From Jaenimonas drosophilae (lineage: Eukaryota; Euglenozoa; Kinetoplastea; Trypanosomatida; Trypanosomatidae): 64,000 nucleotides of DNA. This document shows, piece by piece, positions 45,118 through 55,816 of this stretch (positions within the stretch are counted from its first letter, which is position 1; each line of letters begins with the position of its first letter). The stretch covers positions 1,003-65,002 of the forward strand of contig JASAON010001581.1 of NCBI GenBank assembly GCA_030849065.1, given 5' to 3'. Under the pieces are notes generated by a model. The model ran no database searches and was not told the DNA's origin. It saw nothing but the letters and a program-made list of their open reading frames with translations. A program made the translations under genes and the position numbers.

Positions 45118-45687
45118 CGCGGATTGGGCTTGGGATATTGGTGTTGTGAGTACAAACAACAACAACAACAACAACGAGGTTGGAGCAAGTCTGTGGTGTG
45201 TTTGTGTGTGTACGCGAGTGGGAGCGGGAGGACCGTGCCGTACCGCTGAGCTCTACACGCAACACAAGAACAACAACAAAAAGGAGAGCATCGAGAGAAG
45301 TGGAGCTATTCATGAAATGGATCAGAGAGCACAGGTGAGCTGCATCATGTACGTACATGCACGATGGAGGCATCCATCTCACACATCAACATCCAGATTA
45401 TGACGAGCGCAAACACTGACCATTATCATCATAATAGCGTGCCACCAGCGGATGGCATCAGATACGTGGGAAGAGGAGGAGGAGGAGGAGGAGGGAGTGG
45501 GAAGTCTGGATGGGTGCCGTGTGATTTGCACACTCATTGCGTCGCACAACACCAACAACACCGACAACAGCAACCTATGCCCCTCCTGAAGCGGCCTCAC
45601 CACATATTCCATGGGAGAGGGGAATAGGTCCATCAACGCACACACACACACACGCGTGCATCATCATATGACAACTCGTTCGCCTTG
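45118..45687. other. intergenic region
   Basis: CAA repeat at 45158-45174, TG repeats, GGA repeat at 45473-45491, CA repeat at 45640-45653. No gene supported. Confidence 0.5.
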
Positions 45688-47082
45688 TTATTGTTGCGCG
45701 CACTGCACCGTCTGTGCGCCACCAGGGAAGCCTTGATGAAAACCGTGCTGCTGCTGCTGCCGCTGCCTCCACTGCGCCTGTGCGTAGCCTTCATCATCAT
45801 CATCTTCGCTATCATCGTCAGTTACGTCTTCGTACTCATCCTCGTCGTCATTGCCGCCCGCGGCACGTGTGGTGGAGGCTGTGCCTCGATCCTGCGGGCG
45901 CAAGAAGGTGAAGCGATTCACGTGCATCTCCTCCGCCTCACGACGTACACCAGGACGAGTTGGTCGTGGCATCAGCTTCACTTGTTGGCCGCCCATCAAG
46001 GGGAGCTTGCTCGGCTGGCCGAAGCACTCCGCGATGCTCTCAATCTGGTGTGTTGGCAACGAGTTGGGCCACTCCACGTTGAAGTGTACGTAGAGGTTCC
46101 CACGCTGCGTGCCACCCGTGTTTGGCTGGGGCATACCTTCACGGTAGATGCACCACGCCGCATCAGCCGATACCACCTGCCCAGGACTTGGCTTGAGGAG
46201 CAACATGCGGCCATCGAGCTGCTCCACGGGCAGCTCAAAGCCACACAACGCCTCTTGCAACGTGAGGCGGTAGTCCATGAGGAGGTGCGAACCTACACGG
46301 CGGAAGTGCGGGTGTGGCCGTTGTGCCAGGAAGATGAGCACATCACCAGCTAAGCGTACCCCAGGAACCTGATCGCCATCTCCCGTGAAGCGCACCATAT
46401 CATTCTTGGCAGCGCCACGCTCCACCACCACACTCAGCATGATCTTCTCTCGACGGGTGCGCTTGCCAGAACACCCACGGCAAACATCTGCGGCCTGCGT
46501 GCACTGACCTTCACCACCACACTTGCTGCACTCCACCTGTTGTTGTTGGTAGAAGCCAGGGAACACCTGACCAACACGCACCTCCACGCCATGGCCACGG
46601 CACACCGGGCAGGTCTGGCGCGTGGCACCAGGACGGACACCTTCACCGGAGCAGTCGCTGCACAGACGTGTACGTGCCACACTCACCTTCTTGGTGGTGC
46701 CGGTGTAGAAGTCTTCCAGTGGCAGCTCCAGCTCATGCACGAGGTCGCGTGGTTTGGGCTCGCCACGTTGCCGGCTGCCGCCACCAAAGAAGGCTGAGAA
46801 AATGTCGCTAGCGTCGGCGAATCCGTGGCCGCCACCACCGGCACCCGCACCACCTTCCAAGCCATCCTTGCCGTACTTGTCATAGACGGAGCGCTTATCG
46901 GAATCGCTCAATGTTTCGTAGGCGTGGCTGATGCGCTTAAACATCTCCGCGGCCTCGTTGTCACCGGGATTCTTGTCGGGGTGGTACTTGAGCGCGAGAC
47001 GTCGGTAGGAGCGTTTGATCTCATGCTCTTCGGCATCCACCTCAACGTGGAGCACCTCGTAGAACTCTGTTTCCTTCACCAT
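45688..47082 (-). CDS. type I (DNAJA) Hsp40 co-chaperone with C-terminal CaaX-like box
   Basis: Hsp70 co-chaperone, 464 residues. J domain at 5-70 with HPD at 34-36; Gly-rich linker at about 75-90; four zinc-finger CxxCxGxG motifs: CSDCSGEG, CPVCRGHG, CSKCGGEG and CRGCSGKR; then the two beta-sandwich client domains. Residues near 410-440 are acidic. The last four residues, Cys-Ala-Gln-Gln, fit a farnesylation box as in DNAJA1/Ydj1, which would place part of the pool on ER or other membranes. Start ATG 47082. Confidence 0.96.
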   Translation of the reverse strand: MVKETEFYEVLHVEVDAEEHEIKRSYRRLALKYHPDKNPGDNEAAEMFKRISHAYETLSDSDKRSVYDKYGKDGLEGGAGAGGGGHGFADASDIFSAFFGGGSRQRGEPKPRDLVHELELPLEDFYTGTTKKVSVARTRLCSDCSGEGVRPGATRQTCPVCRGHGVEVRVGQVFPGFYQQQQVECSKCGGEGQCTQAADVCRGCSGKRTRREKIMLSVVVERGAAKNDMVRFTGDGDQVPGVRLAGDVLIFLAQRPHPHFRRVGSHLLMDYRLTLQEALCGFELPVEQLDGRMLLLKPSPGQVVSADAAWCIYREGMPQPNTGGTQRGNLYVHFNVEWPNSLPTHQIESIAECFGQPSKLPLMGGQQVKLMPRPTRPGVRREAEEMHVNRFTFLRPQDRGTASTTRAAGGNDDEDEYEDVTDDDSEDDDDEGYAQAQWRQRQQQQHGFHQGFPGGAQTVQCAQQ

Positions 47083-47502
47083 GGTTGCCGGAAAGAAGAA
47101 GAAGAAGAAAAAAACAACAACAACAACAACAAGAAAAACGGCGGTGTTGGTTGGTTAGTCTGCCTCACACACACAAAAGATGATTCTTGGAATGTGTGGT
47201 TGGCACAGCAGAAGAAAAACAGAAGAAGAAAAGAGGGGCGGTGTTTTGGTGTGTTTGCTACTGGTGCCTTAGTACTCACACACACGCACACACAACTGAT
47301 ATACCGACTACTATCAAGAACAACAACAACAACAACATGAGAGAGAGAGAGAGAGAGGATTGGTTCCAAGGATGGAGGAGCATGCGCAAGTGTGCAGATG
47401 GCAGCAGGAGTGTGCGCGTGCAGAAGAGGAGGATTGAGCAGCGGAAGAAAACACACACAAAAAAAACAACGTAGCAGAAAAAATAAATGTGAACGATTTA
47501 TT
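47083..47502. other. intergenic region
   Basis: (CAA)7 at 47114-47134, CA repeat near 47278-47294, CAA run at 47320-47336, GA run at 47340-47358. No gene supported. Confidence 0.55.
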
Positions 47503-48903
47503 TCAGCATCGGCGGCCAGAGACTGCCGCCGAGTGCTGTGTGAGTTGCTGCATCGATGATGGCGAAGACACACGCCGAGGACGATGATACGTCCCTGCGA
47601 CTGATGTCGTTGATGATGGTTGTTGTTGTTGTTGTTGTTGTGTAGCAACATCATTCATCTTCTCCGTGACCAAATACGCGTGCATCACCTCATCTGTGTG
47701 CTGCTCCATCAAGGAGAGATGGCGCTCCAACAGGGCATCGCCAAAGTGTTGTGCGGCCAAGAGCGCCGCCCGTAGGGCCTCATTCTCGCGCGCGAGGTGC
47801 TCTGCCGTGGGTCGGAGTGTTGCCACCAGTGCCTGGAGCTCTACACATTGAGCTGCATCGCCAACGTGTTGCTGCACAAGAACCTCCTGTGCCTGCTCCA
47901 CCGCCTTCTGCCGTTCCATGGCAGATTGCAGCGCCACGGCAAGATCCACCGCTTTGCTCTCCAGCGCCTCCAAAAACATCTCCCGATTCGCTGCGACCTC
48001 ACCTTCACTCACTTCAACGAAGGTGGATGTAGATGATGACGGTGGTGGTGGTGTTGCGGATGATGATGTTGTGTGCGGTTGTTGTTGTTGTTGTTGGATG
48101 CGGTAGCTGGCATGGCGTTGTTCCCACGATGCGTTGAGAGCCTCGCTCAAACGCAGCGATTCACGGAGGGCGGCGCACTCAGCCTGGCTTGCCACCCAGA
48201 GCTCCGCACCTTCCAAAACCATGGCCGTGGCGTCGCGCAGTTGTGCCGTGGAGGCTTCCCACTCACTGCGATGAGCGGCGTAGGTGGCCTCAAGACGCTC
48301 CGCCGTGGCACGCGCAGATGCCGCCTCATGGCGGAGCTCTTCCGCACTACGCCGTGCCTCATCGAGCTCACGCACTTGATGGCGCAGTTGCTGATGTGTG
48401 GCAGCCAGCCGCTCCGTGAGCTGCTCCACGTGTGCCACACGCACCACAAGTGGGTTCCACTGTTCCTCGAACAGCTTCACCTCTGCGCGAAGAGCATGGT
48501 TGGTACGCGTGAGGAGCTGCCGATCTTCATCACCTCGACGTTGGGCAGCGGCATAATCGCGCAACGTGGCTTCGTGCGCCGTCTGTTCCGCCTCCATCGT
48601 GGCGATGCGTCTCTCGAGGGCCAACTTTTGTGCCGCGACCAACGCCATCGCCGTTGTGAGGCTCTGCCGCTCCGCCTCCGCCGAGGCCAGTGACGCTTGC
48701 ACCGCAGCCACACGCTCTGTGGCCTCCGCCAGTTGTTGCGCATGAAGATGCAACTGCGATGAAATCGCCACGTTCTTCACGTCGGCTGCCTCCGCACGTG
48801 GCAGCTCGGCAGGTACATGTGAGATCAACGGAGGGCTGCGTAGGCCGTTGCGAAGGGTGCGAAGGTGCTGCACCACCACGCCATCATCCTCGATGAGATT
48901 CAT
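47503..48903 (-). CDS. coiled-coil protein, 466 residues
   Basis: No named family. From about residue 45 to 400 the sequence is a near-continuous heptad pattern rich in Ala, Leu, Glu, Gln and Arg (for example QQLAEATERVAAVQASLASA), interrupted by a Ser/Pro/Gln segment with two poly-Gln runs from CAA/CAG microsatellites. Proline and glycine are scarce in the coil. Cytoskeletal proteins of the flagellum and basal body often look like this, but that is inference. Start ATG 48903. Confidence 0.7.
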   Translation of the reverse strand: MNLIEDDGVVVQHLRTLRNGLRSPPLISHVPAELPRAEAADVKNVAISSQLHLHAQQLAEATERVAAVQASLASAEAERQSLTTAMALVAAQKLALERRIATMEAEQTAHEATLRDYAAAQRRGDEDRQLLTRTNHALRAEVKLFEEQWNPLVVRVAHVEQLTERLAATHQQLRHQVRELDEARRSAEELRHEAASARATAERLEATYAAHRSEWEASTAQLRDATAMVLEGAELWVASQAECAALRESLRLSEALNASWEQRHASYRIQQQQQQPHTTSSSATPPPPSSSTSTFVEVSEGEVAANREMFLEALESKAVDLAVALQSAMERQKAVEQAQEVLVQQHVGDAAQCVELQALVATLRPTAEHLARENEALRAALLAAQHFGDALLERHLSLMEQHTDEVMHAYLVTEKMNDVATQQQQQQQPSSTTSVAGTYHRPRRVSSPSSMQQLTQHSAAVSGRRC

Positions 48904-49500
48904 TCGTTGTGGGATGAAAAACCACCGTGTGTGTGAGTGTGTGGCTATGGAGTTATGCTATGTTCGTGGAGGTGCCCCACACACGCCACTGAGTACGAGC
49001 AAAAAACAAAGACGAAGAAGGTGATGATGAAGAAGAACAAGTGTGTGCGCGCGGGTGGATTCATCACGAGCACAAGCATGCTTGTACGTGGTTGGTACCC
49101 TCCATAACCAAGCAAATTGTTGCTCGTTGCTCAGTCTTTCAAGACGAAACAGAAGTATGCAAGAAGGGGAGTAGGGTGCGTGTTGGTGCGTGTTGCGGAA
49201 GCAGCACCACACATCAGCACCAGTTGTTGGTCTCGGTAGAAGAAGTGGGATGATCAGCCCCCCCATCGCACATGCAGATGGAGATGCGGTATGTGTGGCA
49301 CACACCCACACAACAACAACAACAACAACAACAAAACAATCCACCAGGAGTGCAGAACCCGCTGAGCCAGCGACGTACAGAAGGAGTAAGTGCATCCATC
49401 AAGATATAAGATGATGATGATGATGATGGGAGTACCACCATCAGCTGCATGTGTGTGTGTGTGTGTGTGCTCCATCCATCAGCGCAACAGCCCCAGCCCA
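48904..49500. other. intergenic region
   Basis: (CAA)7 at about 49311-49332, ATG repeats at 49410-49426, TG repeat at 49449-49469. No gene supported. Confidence 0.55.
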
Positions 49501-52500
49501 CTACACATCAATGGCCTCCCAACGTGAATCCACGCTCTGCCGACTACGAATGTAGGCGATGGTGTTGCGATACATGAGGCGTGCGGCGAGATAGGTTTGA
49601 CGATGCTCCGCCGAGAGCGCCCGCCCTTCCTCCATCGGTGAGGTACTCGTTGATGCCTCCACGTCGTGCTCCTGATGCACCCGATCCGTTGCCTCACGCA
49701 CCTGCTCGAGCACCGCATTGATGGATGGCACATCCACGCAAGCACACTTGGCGGCGAAGAAGTGAAGATGCAGGTTGAGCACGTCCACGTATATCGCGAG
49801 CTGCAGCACCGCACCCAGGTGGCGCGCAATCTTCGTCGAGCGCACCAAACACTCCATGATGCGTTGTTGTGCCTCGTCAGAGAGCTGCTTCTTGGCGAAG
49901 AGGTTGGCACACTGACCAATCATCCGCGCTTGATCCGCCTTGCGTACCAACTTGGCGCTGTACTGGCAGAGCTTCGTTGCCAGCACCTCATAGTTCTCCT
50001 CCGACATGTGTGCGAGAGCGAGGAGTGTGTTGATGAGGAGGACGAGCTGCTCCATCTGCTCTCGTGCATCTGCGGCGTAGAGTTGGTAGTGCGAGAGGGC
50101 CTCCGTGAGGAGGTCGTAGGCCAGCTCCTCCAACTGGCATGCATCGGCGGCAAGCGCGGTGGCGAGGAGGTGTGGCAAACCACGCAGAGAGTGTTCGGCA
50201 ACCAAAACCTCCACCACACCTCTGCCTTCACCATCAAAGAGGTTGCGCAGTGCCTGTTTGGCAGCAGCTCGACGTTCGTCTTCGTCCTGGACCTCTTCTT
50301 GATCCATCATTAGCCGACGTGCAGCAGTGGTGTATAGATGCACCAAGGTTGGGTAGGTGGCGAGCTGGCAGGCGGTGCCACACCGCGCGAGAAGATCGTG
50401 TGCGGCGCGGATCATGCGGAGATGGGTGGAGGGGTTGGCATGGTGCAAGAGATGAAGCATCTGCGCCACGGTACGAAGGTTGGCACTGCGTTCGCTGCTT
50501 GCCGCTGCCATCGTCGTGGATGATGGATTCTGTGGCTGTGCCACGTTCGTCTCCTCTGCACCCGCAATCACCTCCAGCCACCACAACAACTTATTGCTCT
50601 GCTCAACGGAGGAAACAACGGCGGTGGAGGGGCGTGCGCGGTATCGCTGCAAACTCACGCGGCAGAGCTCCAGCGCGATGGCCTCCCGACTTGATGCAGA
50701 AAGGCGCTGCAACATGGATTCGCAAACCTCAACATCGTTGTTTTCTTCCATGACGTTCATCTTTTGAAGTGCGAAGAAGAGGAGCCGCTCGACGGCCTGC
50801 GAGGCAGCGTCGGGAAGGGGCGGAAGTGGCCGAGCTGCCATGAGGGAGCTCCCGGAGAGCTCCATCGTGAGATGCCCGGTGCCATCGTTGGCCATGATGA
50901 TGGTGCTTCCTTGCGCGGTGGGCGGGGCAGGGGCGTCAAGGTGCGGGAGGGAGGAGGAGAGGGAGGCCTCCACTTGTGCAGCCATGGGCGGCGTGGCACC
51001 ATCTCCATCTGCTGCTGCGTTGTTGTTGTTGGTGAGGTTGGTGGTGGATGCGGCAGCGGACGCAGTTGCCGAAGGTGGCGCCGATGCACGTGCATCTGCA
51101 TGGCGCGTTTGCTTCCGTAGTGGGAGCGTCTCATAGCCACTTCCGGTACCTAGTGTTGGTTGCTGATGGAGCTTCAGCGCCACACGCTCGAGGATGGAGC
51201 GGAGGTGCGTCTCCTTCGCCTCTGGTGTGGTGGCGAGATGCATCCCCGTCTTGGCAAGATGGAGCATCGCCCGTACGTAGCTCGTGATGGAGAGCGGAGT
51301 TGGTGGTGGCGCACGCACCGCACGGCGAATATCGCGGTCGTAGTCAAAGCGCGGATCATTGCCGCGTGCGTAATAAAACGGCGCACGCTCCATCGTGGCG
51401 ATGCAGGTGGGAAGCATCTGCTCCAGACGCGTCTTGGTCGTGGCATCCACGGCAGCTCCAGCTTCATCATCATGTGCTGCTGCTGCTGCTGCGTCTTCCT
51501 GACGCACCACGTCGGCGTAGTCGCGCAGACGATCCACCAACAAGAGGAGCAGCGGCACACAATCAACGTGCGTCACGAGGCTGCAAATGGCCTCGAGGAG
51601 CTGATCCAGCGTGGCGAGGTGGTAGTCGTCGGAAAAAACCTGCACAATCACTTCAAAGATGTACTGCTGTGCCATGGCCTCGCGGTATCGCAACATGGTG
51701 AAGATGATTTGTGGCAGAATGATGGTGGCGTAGTCGTGCAGGCTCACCCCTTCGAGCTGGGAGAGGCGCACCACATTCATCCCAACCAACACGCGGAGCT
51801 CATCGCGCTCCTGACGTGTACGCCGGTAGCCCGTGGAGCTTCGATCGTGGTTCACGGGCACCCCATAGCCCTTGGCCTCCATCCGGATCCATAACCACAC
51901 CATCTCATCAAAATTCTTCAGGAGGAGCTCCGAGGTGGCGAGCACACCAGCTCCCTCCACCGAGGGCAGGCCGTTGCCTGGTACGCGATTCTTAATCATG
52001 GAGAGCAAAAAGTGGCGCAGAAAGATGCCATGAGTGGGCTGCTGCACACCCTTCAGCATCTCCAGGAGGTCGTGGAGGATGGTGAGGGCGGGTTGCTCCT
52101 CCGTCTCCATCCATACCGCTCCCACCACAACCAACAAGTACAGACGTGGCACAATGGCGCCGGTGTACTGCACGTACTCATACATGAAGCTCATGCTCTC
52201 ACGCTTCTCCTGCCACTCCTCCTGCACCACAACCTCGTACTGCTGCAGCTCCGAAAAGACCTGCACGTAGAGCTCGTAGTAGTTCTGAGGGCTCAGCAAC
52301 ACCGTACTCAGCTCAGAGAGGAGCTCCACCATCGCCCGTGTGGCGCGCATGAAGGTAGAAGATGTACCATGGCCAACCTCACCTGTGGTGATGATGGCCG
52401 CCTCGCCGTGAAGAGGGTCGGCGAGGAGGCCATGGAAGATGGCGGCCTTGTGCTTCACGGCCGCGCACGCCTCGCCGAGCCACTTTTGCTGCGATTGCTC

Positions 52501-52590
52501 GGGTGTTAAGACGGGCACCGTGAGTGAGGCCACCTCGGGCAGTGCGGCTGTTGCTCCAGTGCTATCCAAACCGTAGGGCATCGTGTACAT
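49501..52590 (-). CDS. VPS35: VPS35 retromer subunit
   Basis: Core of the retromer cargo-selective complex on endosomes; binds VPS26 through its N-terminus and VPS29 through its C-terminus. 1029 residues, longer than the roughly 800 usual. The N-terminal half has the family hallmarks, PRLYLLVVVGAVW, LEMLKGVQQPTHGIFLRHFL and KNFDEMVWLWIRM, followed by alpha-solenoid repeats. Extra length comes from a low-complexity insertion at about 490-600 (Ala, Thr, Asn and Pro tracts) and a Gln/Asn-rich linker. Two ATGs lie close together (52590 and 52581). Confidence 0.95.
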   Translation of the reverse strand: MYTMPYGLDSTGATAALPEVASLTVPVLTPEQSQQKWLGEACAAVKHKAAIFHGLLADPLHGEAAIITTGEVGHGTSSTFMRATRAMVELLSELSTVLLSPQNYYELYVQVFSELQQYEVVVQEEWQEKRESMSFMYEYVQYTGAIVPRLYLLVVVGAVWMETEEQPALTILHDLLEMLKGVQQPTHGIFLRHFLLSMIKNRVPGNGLPSVEGAGVLATSELLLKNFDEMVWLWIRMEAKGYGVPVNHDRSSTGYRRTRQERDELRVLVGMNVVRLSQLEGVSLHDYATIILPQIIFTMLRYREAMAQQYIFEVIVQVFSDDYHLATLDQLLEAICSLVTHVDCVPLLLLLVDRLRDYADVVRQEDAAAAAAHDDEAGAAVDATTKTRLEQMLPTCIATMERAPFYYARGNDPRFDYDRDIRRAVRAPPPTPLSITSYVRAMLHLAKTGMHLATTPEAKETHLRSILERVALKLHQQPTLGTGSGYETLPLRKQTRHADARASAPPSATASAAASTTNLTNNNNAAADGDGATPPMAAQVEASLSSSLPHLDAPAPPTAQGSTIIMANDGTGHLTMELSGSSLMAARPLPPLPDAASQAVERLLFFALQKMNVMEENNDVEVCESMLQRLSASSREAIALELCRVSLQRYRARPSTAVVSSVEQSNKLLWWLEVIAGAEETNVAQPQNPSSTTMAAASSERSANLRTVAQMLHLLHHANPSTHLRMIRAAHDLLARCGTACQLATYPTLVHLYTTAARRLMMDQEEVQDEDERRAAAKQALRNLFDGEGRGVVEVLVAEHSLRGLPHLLATALAADACQLEELAYDLLTEALSHYQLYAADAREQMEQLVLLINTLLALAHMSEENYEVLATKLCQYSAKLVRKADQARMIGQCANLFAKKQLSDEAQQRIMECLVRSTKIARHLGAVLQLAIYVDVLNLHLHFFAAKCACVDVPSINAVLEQVREATDRVHQEHDVEASTSTSPMEEGRALSAEHRQTYLAARLMYRNTIAYIRSRQSVDSRWEAIDV

Positions 52591-53473
52591 GCCAACTCCG
52601 TGTGAAACTCAAGTGAGTGTGTGTGTGTGTGTGAGTGTGTGTGTTGTGTAGCTCACTCCTCCGTAGTGCCAACCTAGTGTGTGCGCGTTGAGTGTGTTTG
52701 GGGGAGGATGATTGGTTGCTGGAGTTGGTGGATGAAGGAGATATGAAGAGACGAAACAATGAATTTGGCACACACACACACGCACACAAGACTATCAGCT
52801 ACACTACACATGCAAGTGAGTACGCACACGTAGAGGCATTATCATCCGAGCGAGCTACTCAGCTCAGCCGGCAGACTGGGAGCCTACCCGCCACGCTGCG
52901 CTGCGCAGCCAACAACATAATTCTAGGCTCTAATCACGTTCTTCCTCCCCCTCTCGTACATCAGCACAATGAAACAACAACAACAGAAAAAAAAAACTCA
53001 CGCACACCCCGCCCTCACGTACACATACACGCATGTACGTACTCGCCACGTCGCAACCTCACTTCATTCACCCACACGACACAACGTGGTGAAGCACGTA
53101 GTGCTTGAATAGGTTGTGGCAACTGCAACAACCATCAAGGAAGGAGGCGTTGTGCCACAAGGTGGGAATGCCATCCGTGGGCCATCTTCACAACCGCCAA
53201 CCGTCGCTCGGTGTGGTTGCGATGGATCTCCACCCGCAAAAAAAGAATAACATAAATGTATAACACAAGAAGAAGAGAACGGAATCATGGAAGGACGACG
53301 GAGGGGGATCTTCTTCGTCAAGGTGGGATATACCGCCCACGACGTGTATATGATCATCATCATCATCACCAACAACCACATCATCTCATATTCACTGTGT
53401 GGCGTTGTGAGTTGTACGCCACGTGTGGTCCGCTCGGAGTTGTGTTGTTGCAAACCTTCAACAGCAAGAGACT
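52591..53473. other. 0.9-kb intergenic region
   Basis: TG repeat at 52617-52641, CA repeat at 52770-52788, A run at 52985-52994, ATC repeat at 53352-53368. The segment 52840-52935 lacks simple repeats and is GC-rich, but I see no tRNA or snRNA features in it. No gene supported. Confidence 0.45.
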
Positions 53474-55333
53474 CTACAGGTCGTACACCGCCTTGGCCTG
53501 CTCCTCCGTGATGTGCTGATAGCCCTCCAACGACCTCATCACCTCAGTTACGCACATCTCCAGCTGATGTTCCTGCTCCTGACTGAAGTTGTACGAGTGA
53601 AGACGGAGAATGTGGGAAGGAGCTGCCCCATGTGGGCCATCCTCACGCACAAAACGTGGCCGAGTGAGGAGTACATGAGACATGGCCGTTGCTTGGCCAT
53701 TCATGGAGGCCAACTGCTCGGCGCCACCACAACAACGCATGAAGATGGCCTCGGAGAGGTGCAGAAGCACCACATCACTCACGTTCCCGGAAACGTGGAG
53801 CTCCGTGGGGTTCAGCTCGTAGCGCACCACGACCATCTTTTGTGCGGGCTGCTTCGCAACAGCGGCTGCTGTTGGCGAAGGAGGTACCACAGCATCGGCA
53901 GAGGTGGTCGATGGCATCTCCGCCACCACCGCTGCTCCTGCAGCCACATCTGCCGCGATGTGCTTCGGTGTTGTTGCGTGCTCCACCACGTCGTGCTCCA
54001 CCTCATCCTCTTCTGGTGCAACAGCCGATGGCGATGGAGGTACCAGCTCCGCCTCTTCTTGTTGGTCGTTGTGGTGTACGTTGCTGCTGCTGATGCGCCC
54101 AATACTGGCATGGAGAGGTGGCCGATCCATGGATGCCGAAGGGCTCAGCCGCGCGGTGCTGCTCGTTGCCACCGCCTCCGCCACCACAATACGCACCGAG
54201 CGATAGCCGTGGAGGAGGATGCTGCGGATGAGGTGCTCCATATCGCGCTGGGATTCAATCGGGCGAAGCGGCGCGCGGTGGAGGCCCGTTGGGCTCACGG
54301 CGCGACGCGAAACGGGGCGTGCAGGGCTGCCACTCACTCTGCCATCGGCGGAGGTCTTGGCCTGGTGGAGGCTCGTCATGCTGTAGATGGAGCTCGCGGC
54401 GAGGGAATCATGGCGAAGCAGAGATTGGCCACACACCTCATCCACTCTGGCGGAGCACAGCGCGTCAGGCGGGAGGATGCGGTAGGCGAGACGGAGTTGG
54501 CGGTGGCGGCGCACACCCGTTGCGGCACGCACCAGCTCCAGCAGCTCCTGGCGGCTGAGTGGGGGATCGCCAATCGGGATCTGCACCTCACCGCGTGGCT
54601 CACTGTCTCGGTCAACGACGAAGAGGGTGGCGGAGAGGAGGCCACAACCGCCAGGTTTGCACGATGCACGATCATGTTGCAAGCGCTCCTGCTCCGCCAA
54701 GGAGTTCAAGCCCGTGAGTTGTTGGTAGTGTAAGCGATGGAGGAGCTCTTCATCATACCACAGCATAATGAGCTCCGCCTGCACCAACAGTGGGGCAGAT
54801 GCAATATCGGTTTCATCCACCTCACCCGTTGGCTGCTTGGCGGCGCGCTCCTCATCGCGTTCCTTCGCGAGGATCTCCACCAAGGAGCTCCACTGACGTT
54901 GGTTGGTGGCAACGATGGAGCCGAAGGATTTGGTCGCGACCTCCAAGGCTGGGCGCCCCTCCAGCCGCAGCTCCGCGTGCTGTTTGCCTTCAAGAACGCC
55001 ATCGGCAAGGTGGTGCAGCTTGTGGCGCATGAGGCCATCTCCATCGATGCGCTCGCCATGGAGGATGCGATGGACCATCTCCACAGGAAGACGCACCGCC
55101 GGAAGTGTTTGTGGCGGTGATTGCGCTGCCTCCTCCGTTGTTGTGGGGTGAAAGGGCAGAAAAGGTGTGCCACGCTGGAGCAAACGCTCGGCGAAGAAGA
55201 AGATCATCGAGGGCTCCGCCACCTCCATCCTCCACGGGCCGTAGCTCAAGGAGATGTTGTGCGCTATGTTGGTTGTTGTTGTTGGCTGTTGCAACATGGC
55301 ATCCATGGACTGGATGTCGGTAGGTGTGGCCAT
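53474..55333 (-). CDS. hypothetical protein, 619 residues
   Basis: Not recognised. Start ATG 55333 (MATPTDIQSMDAML); the upstream open codons begin with TTG and are ignored. Two predicted globular parts, about 30-340 (with EMVHRILHGERIDGDG and helices AELIMLWYDEELLHRLHYQ) and about 520-619 (VVVRYELNPTELHVSGNVSDVVL), flank a Ser/Pro/Ala-rich and acidic linker. No catalytic motif stands out. The C-terminal 100 residues look like an alpha-beta domain ending in a helix. Confidence 0.6.
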   Translation of the reverse strand: MATPTDIQSMDAMLQQPTTTTNIAHNISLSYGPWRMEVAEPSMIFFFAERLLQRGTPFLPFHPTTTEEAAQSPPQTLPAVRLPVEMVHRILHGERIDGDGLMRHKLHHLADGVLEGKQHAELRLEGRPALEVATKSFGSIVATNQRQWSSLVEILAKERDEERAAKQPTGEVDETDIASAPLLVQAELIMLWYDEELLHRLHYQQLTGLNSLAEQERLQHDRASCKPGGCGLLSATLFVVDRDSEPRGEVQIPIGDPPLSRQELLELVRAATGVRRHRQLRLAYRILPPDALCSARVDEVCGQSLLRHDSLAASSIYSMTSLHQAKTSADGRVSGSPARPVSRRAVSPTGLHRAPLRPIESQRDMEHLIRSILLHGYRSVRIVVAEAVATSSTARLSPSASMDRPPLHASIGRISSSNVHHNDQQEEAELVPPSPSAVAPEEDEVEHDVVEHATTPKHIAADVAAGAAVVAEMPSTTSADAVVPPSPTAAAVAKQPAQKMVVVRYELNPTELHVSGNVSDVVLLHLSEAIFMRCCGGAEQLASMNGQATAMSHVLLTRPRFVREDGPHGAAPSHILRLHSYNFSQEQEHQLEMCVTEVMRSLEGYQHITEEQAKAVYDL

Positions 55334-55816
55334 CTGTGCGAAGAGGTATCGATAAGGAATATCCAAGATGATGTTGTTATTGTTGTTGTTGTGTGCGTGC
55401 GTATGCGCACCAACACTTCCTCTCCGTAAACACGAGTATTCAGAGCGTTACAAACGACAGACCCGGTTAATGTGCGCTGTTGTTGTTGTTGTGTGTTGTT
55501 GTTGTTGTTGTTGTGTGTTGTTGTTGATGGAGCGAGCACAACCCAAGCACACCACTAAAAAGAAGAATCTGAAAGGAGGAGGAGGGGGAGAGAGAGACGC
55601 ATGATGAATGAAGCTGAGGATGCATGCTGTACCAGTTACGTGGTGCGTCGGTGCTGTTGTTATTGATGTTGTTGTTGTTGTTGTTGTGTATGGCCATCCA
55701 TCCAATGGCATGGATGCTTCTACCAGTTGCTAGCCACACCATCTCTTCAATACGCCATCACCATCCACACAGGAAATACGAAAAAAAAAGAACGTTATTG
55801 TGTGTGTGTGTGTAGC
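55334..55816. other. microsatellite-rich spacer
   Basis: TTG repeats at 55373-55390, 55481-55526 and 55663-55686; GGA and GA runs at 55576-55596; TG repeat at 55799-55813. No gene supported. Confidence 0.6.

Noticed and set aside
52840..52935. Repeat-free GC-rich patch that might be a structural RNA
   Set aside because: No box B, no T-arm, and no pol III terminator in a consistent position; only composition set it apart.
53423..54733. A 436-codon plus-strand frame antisense to the 619-residue gene
   Set aside because: Begins in intergenic repeats, low complexity, no motif, opposite to the block direction.
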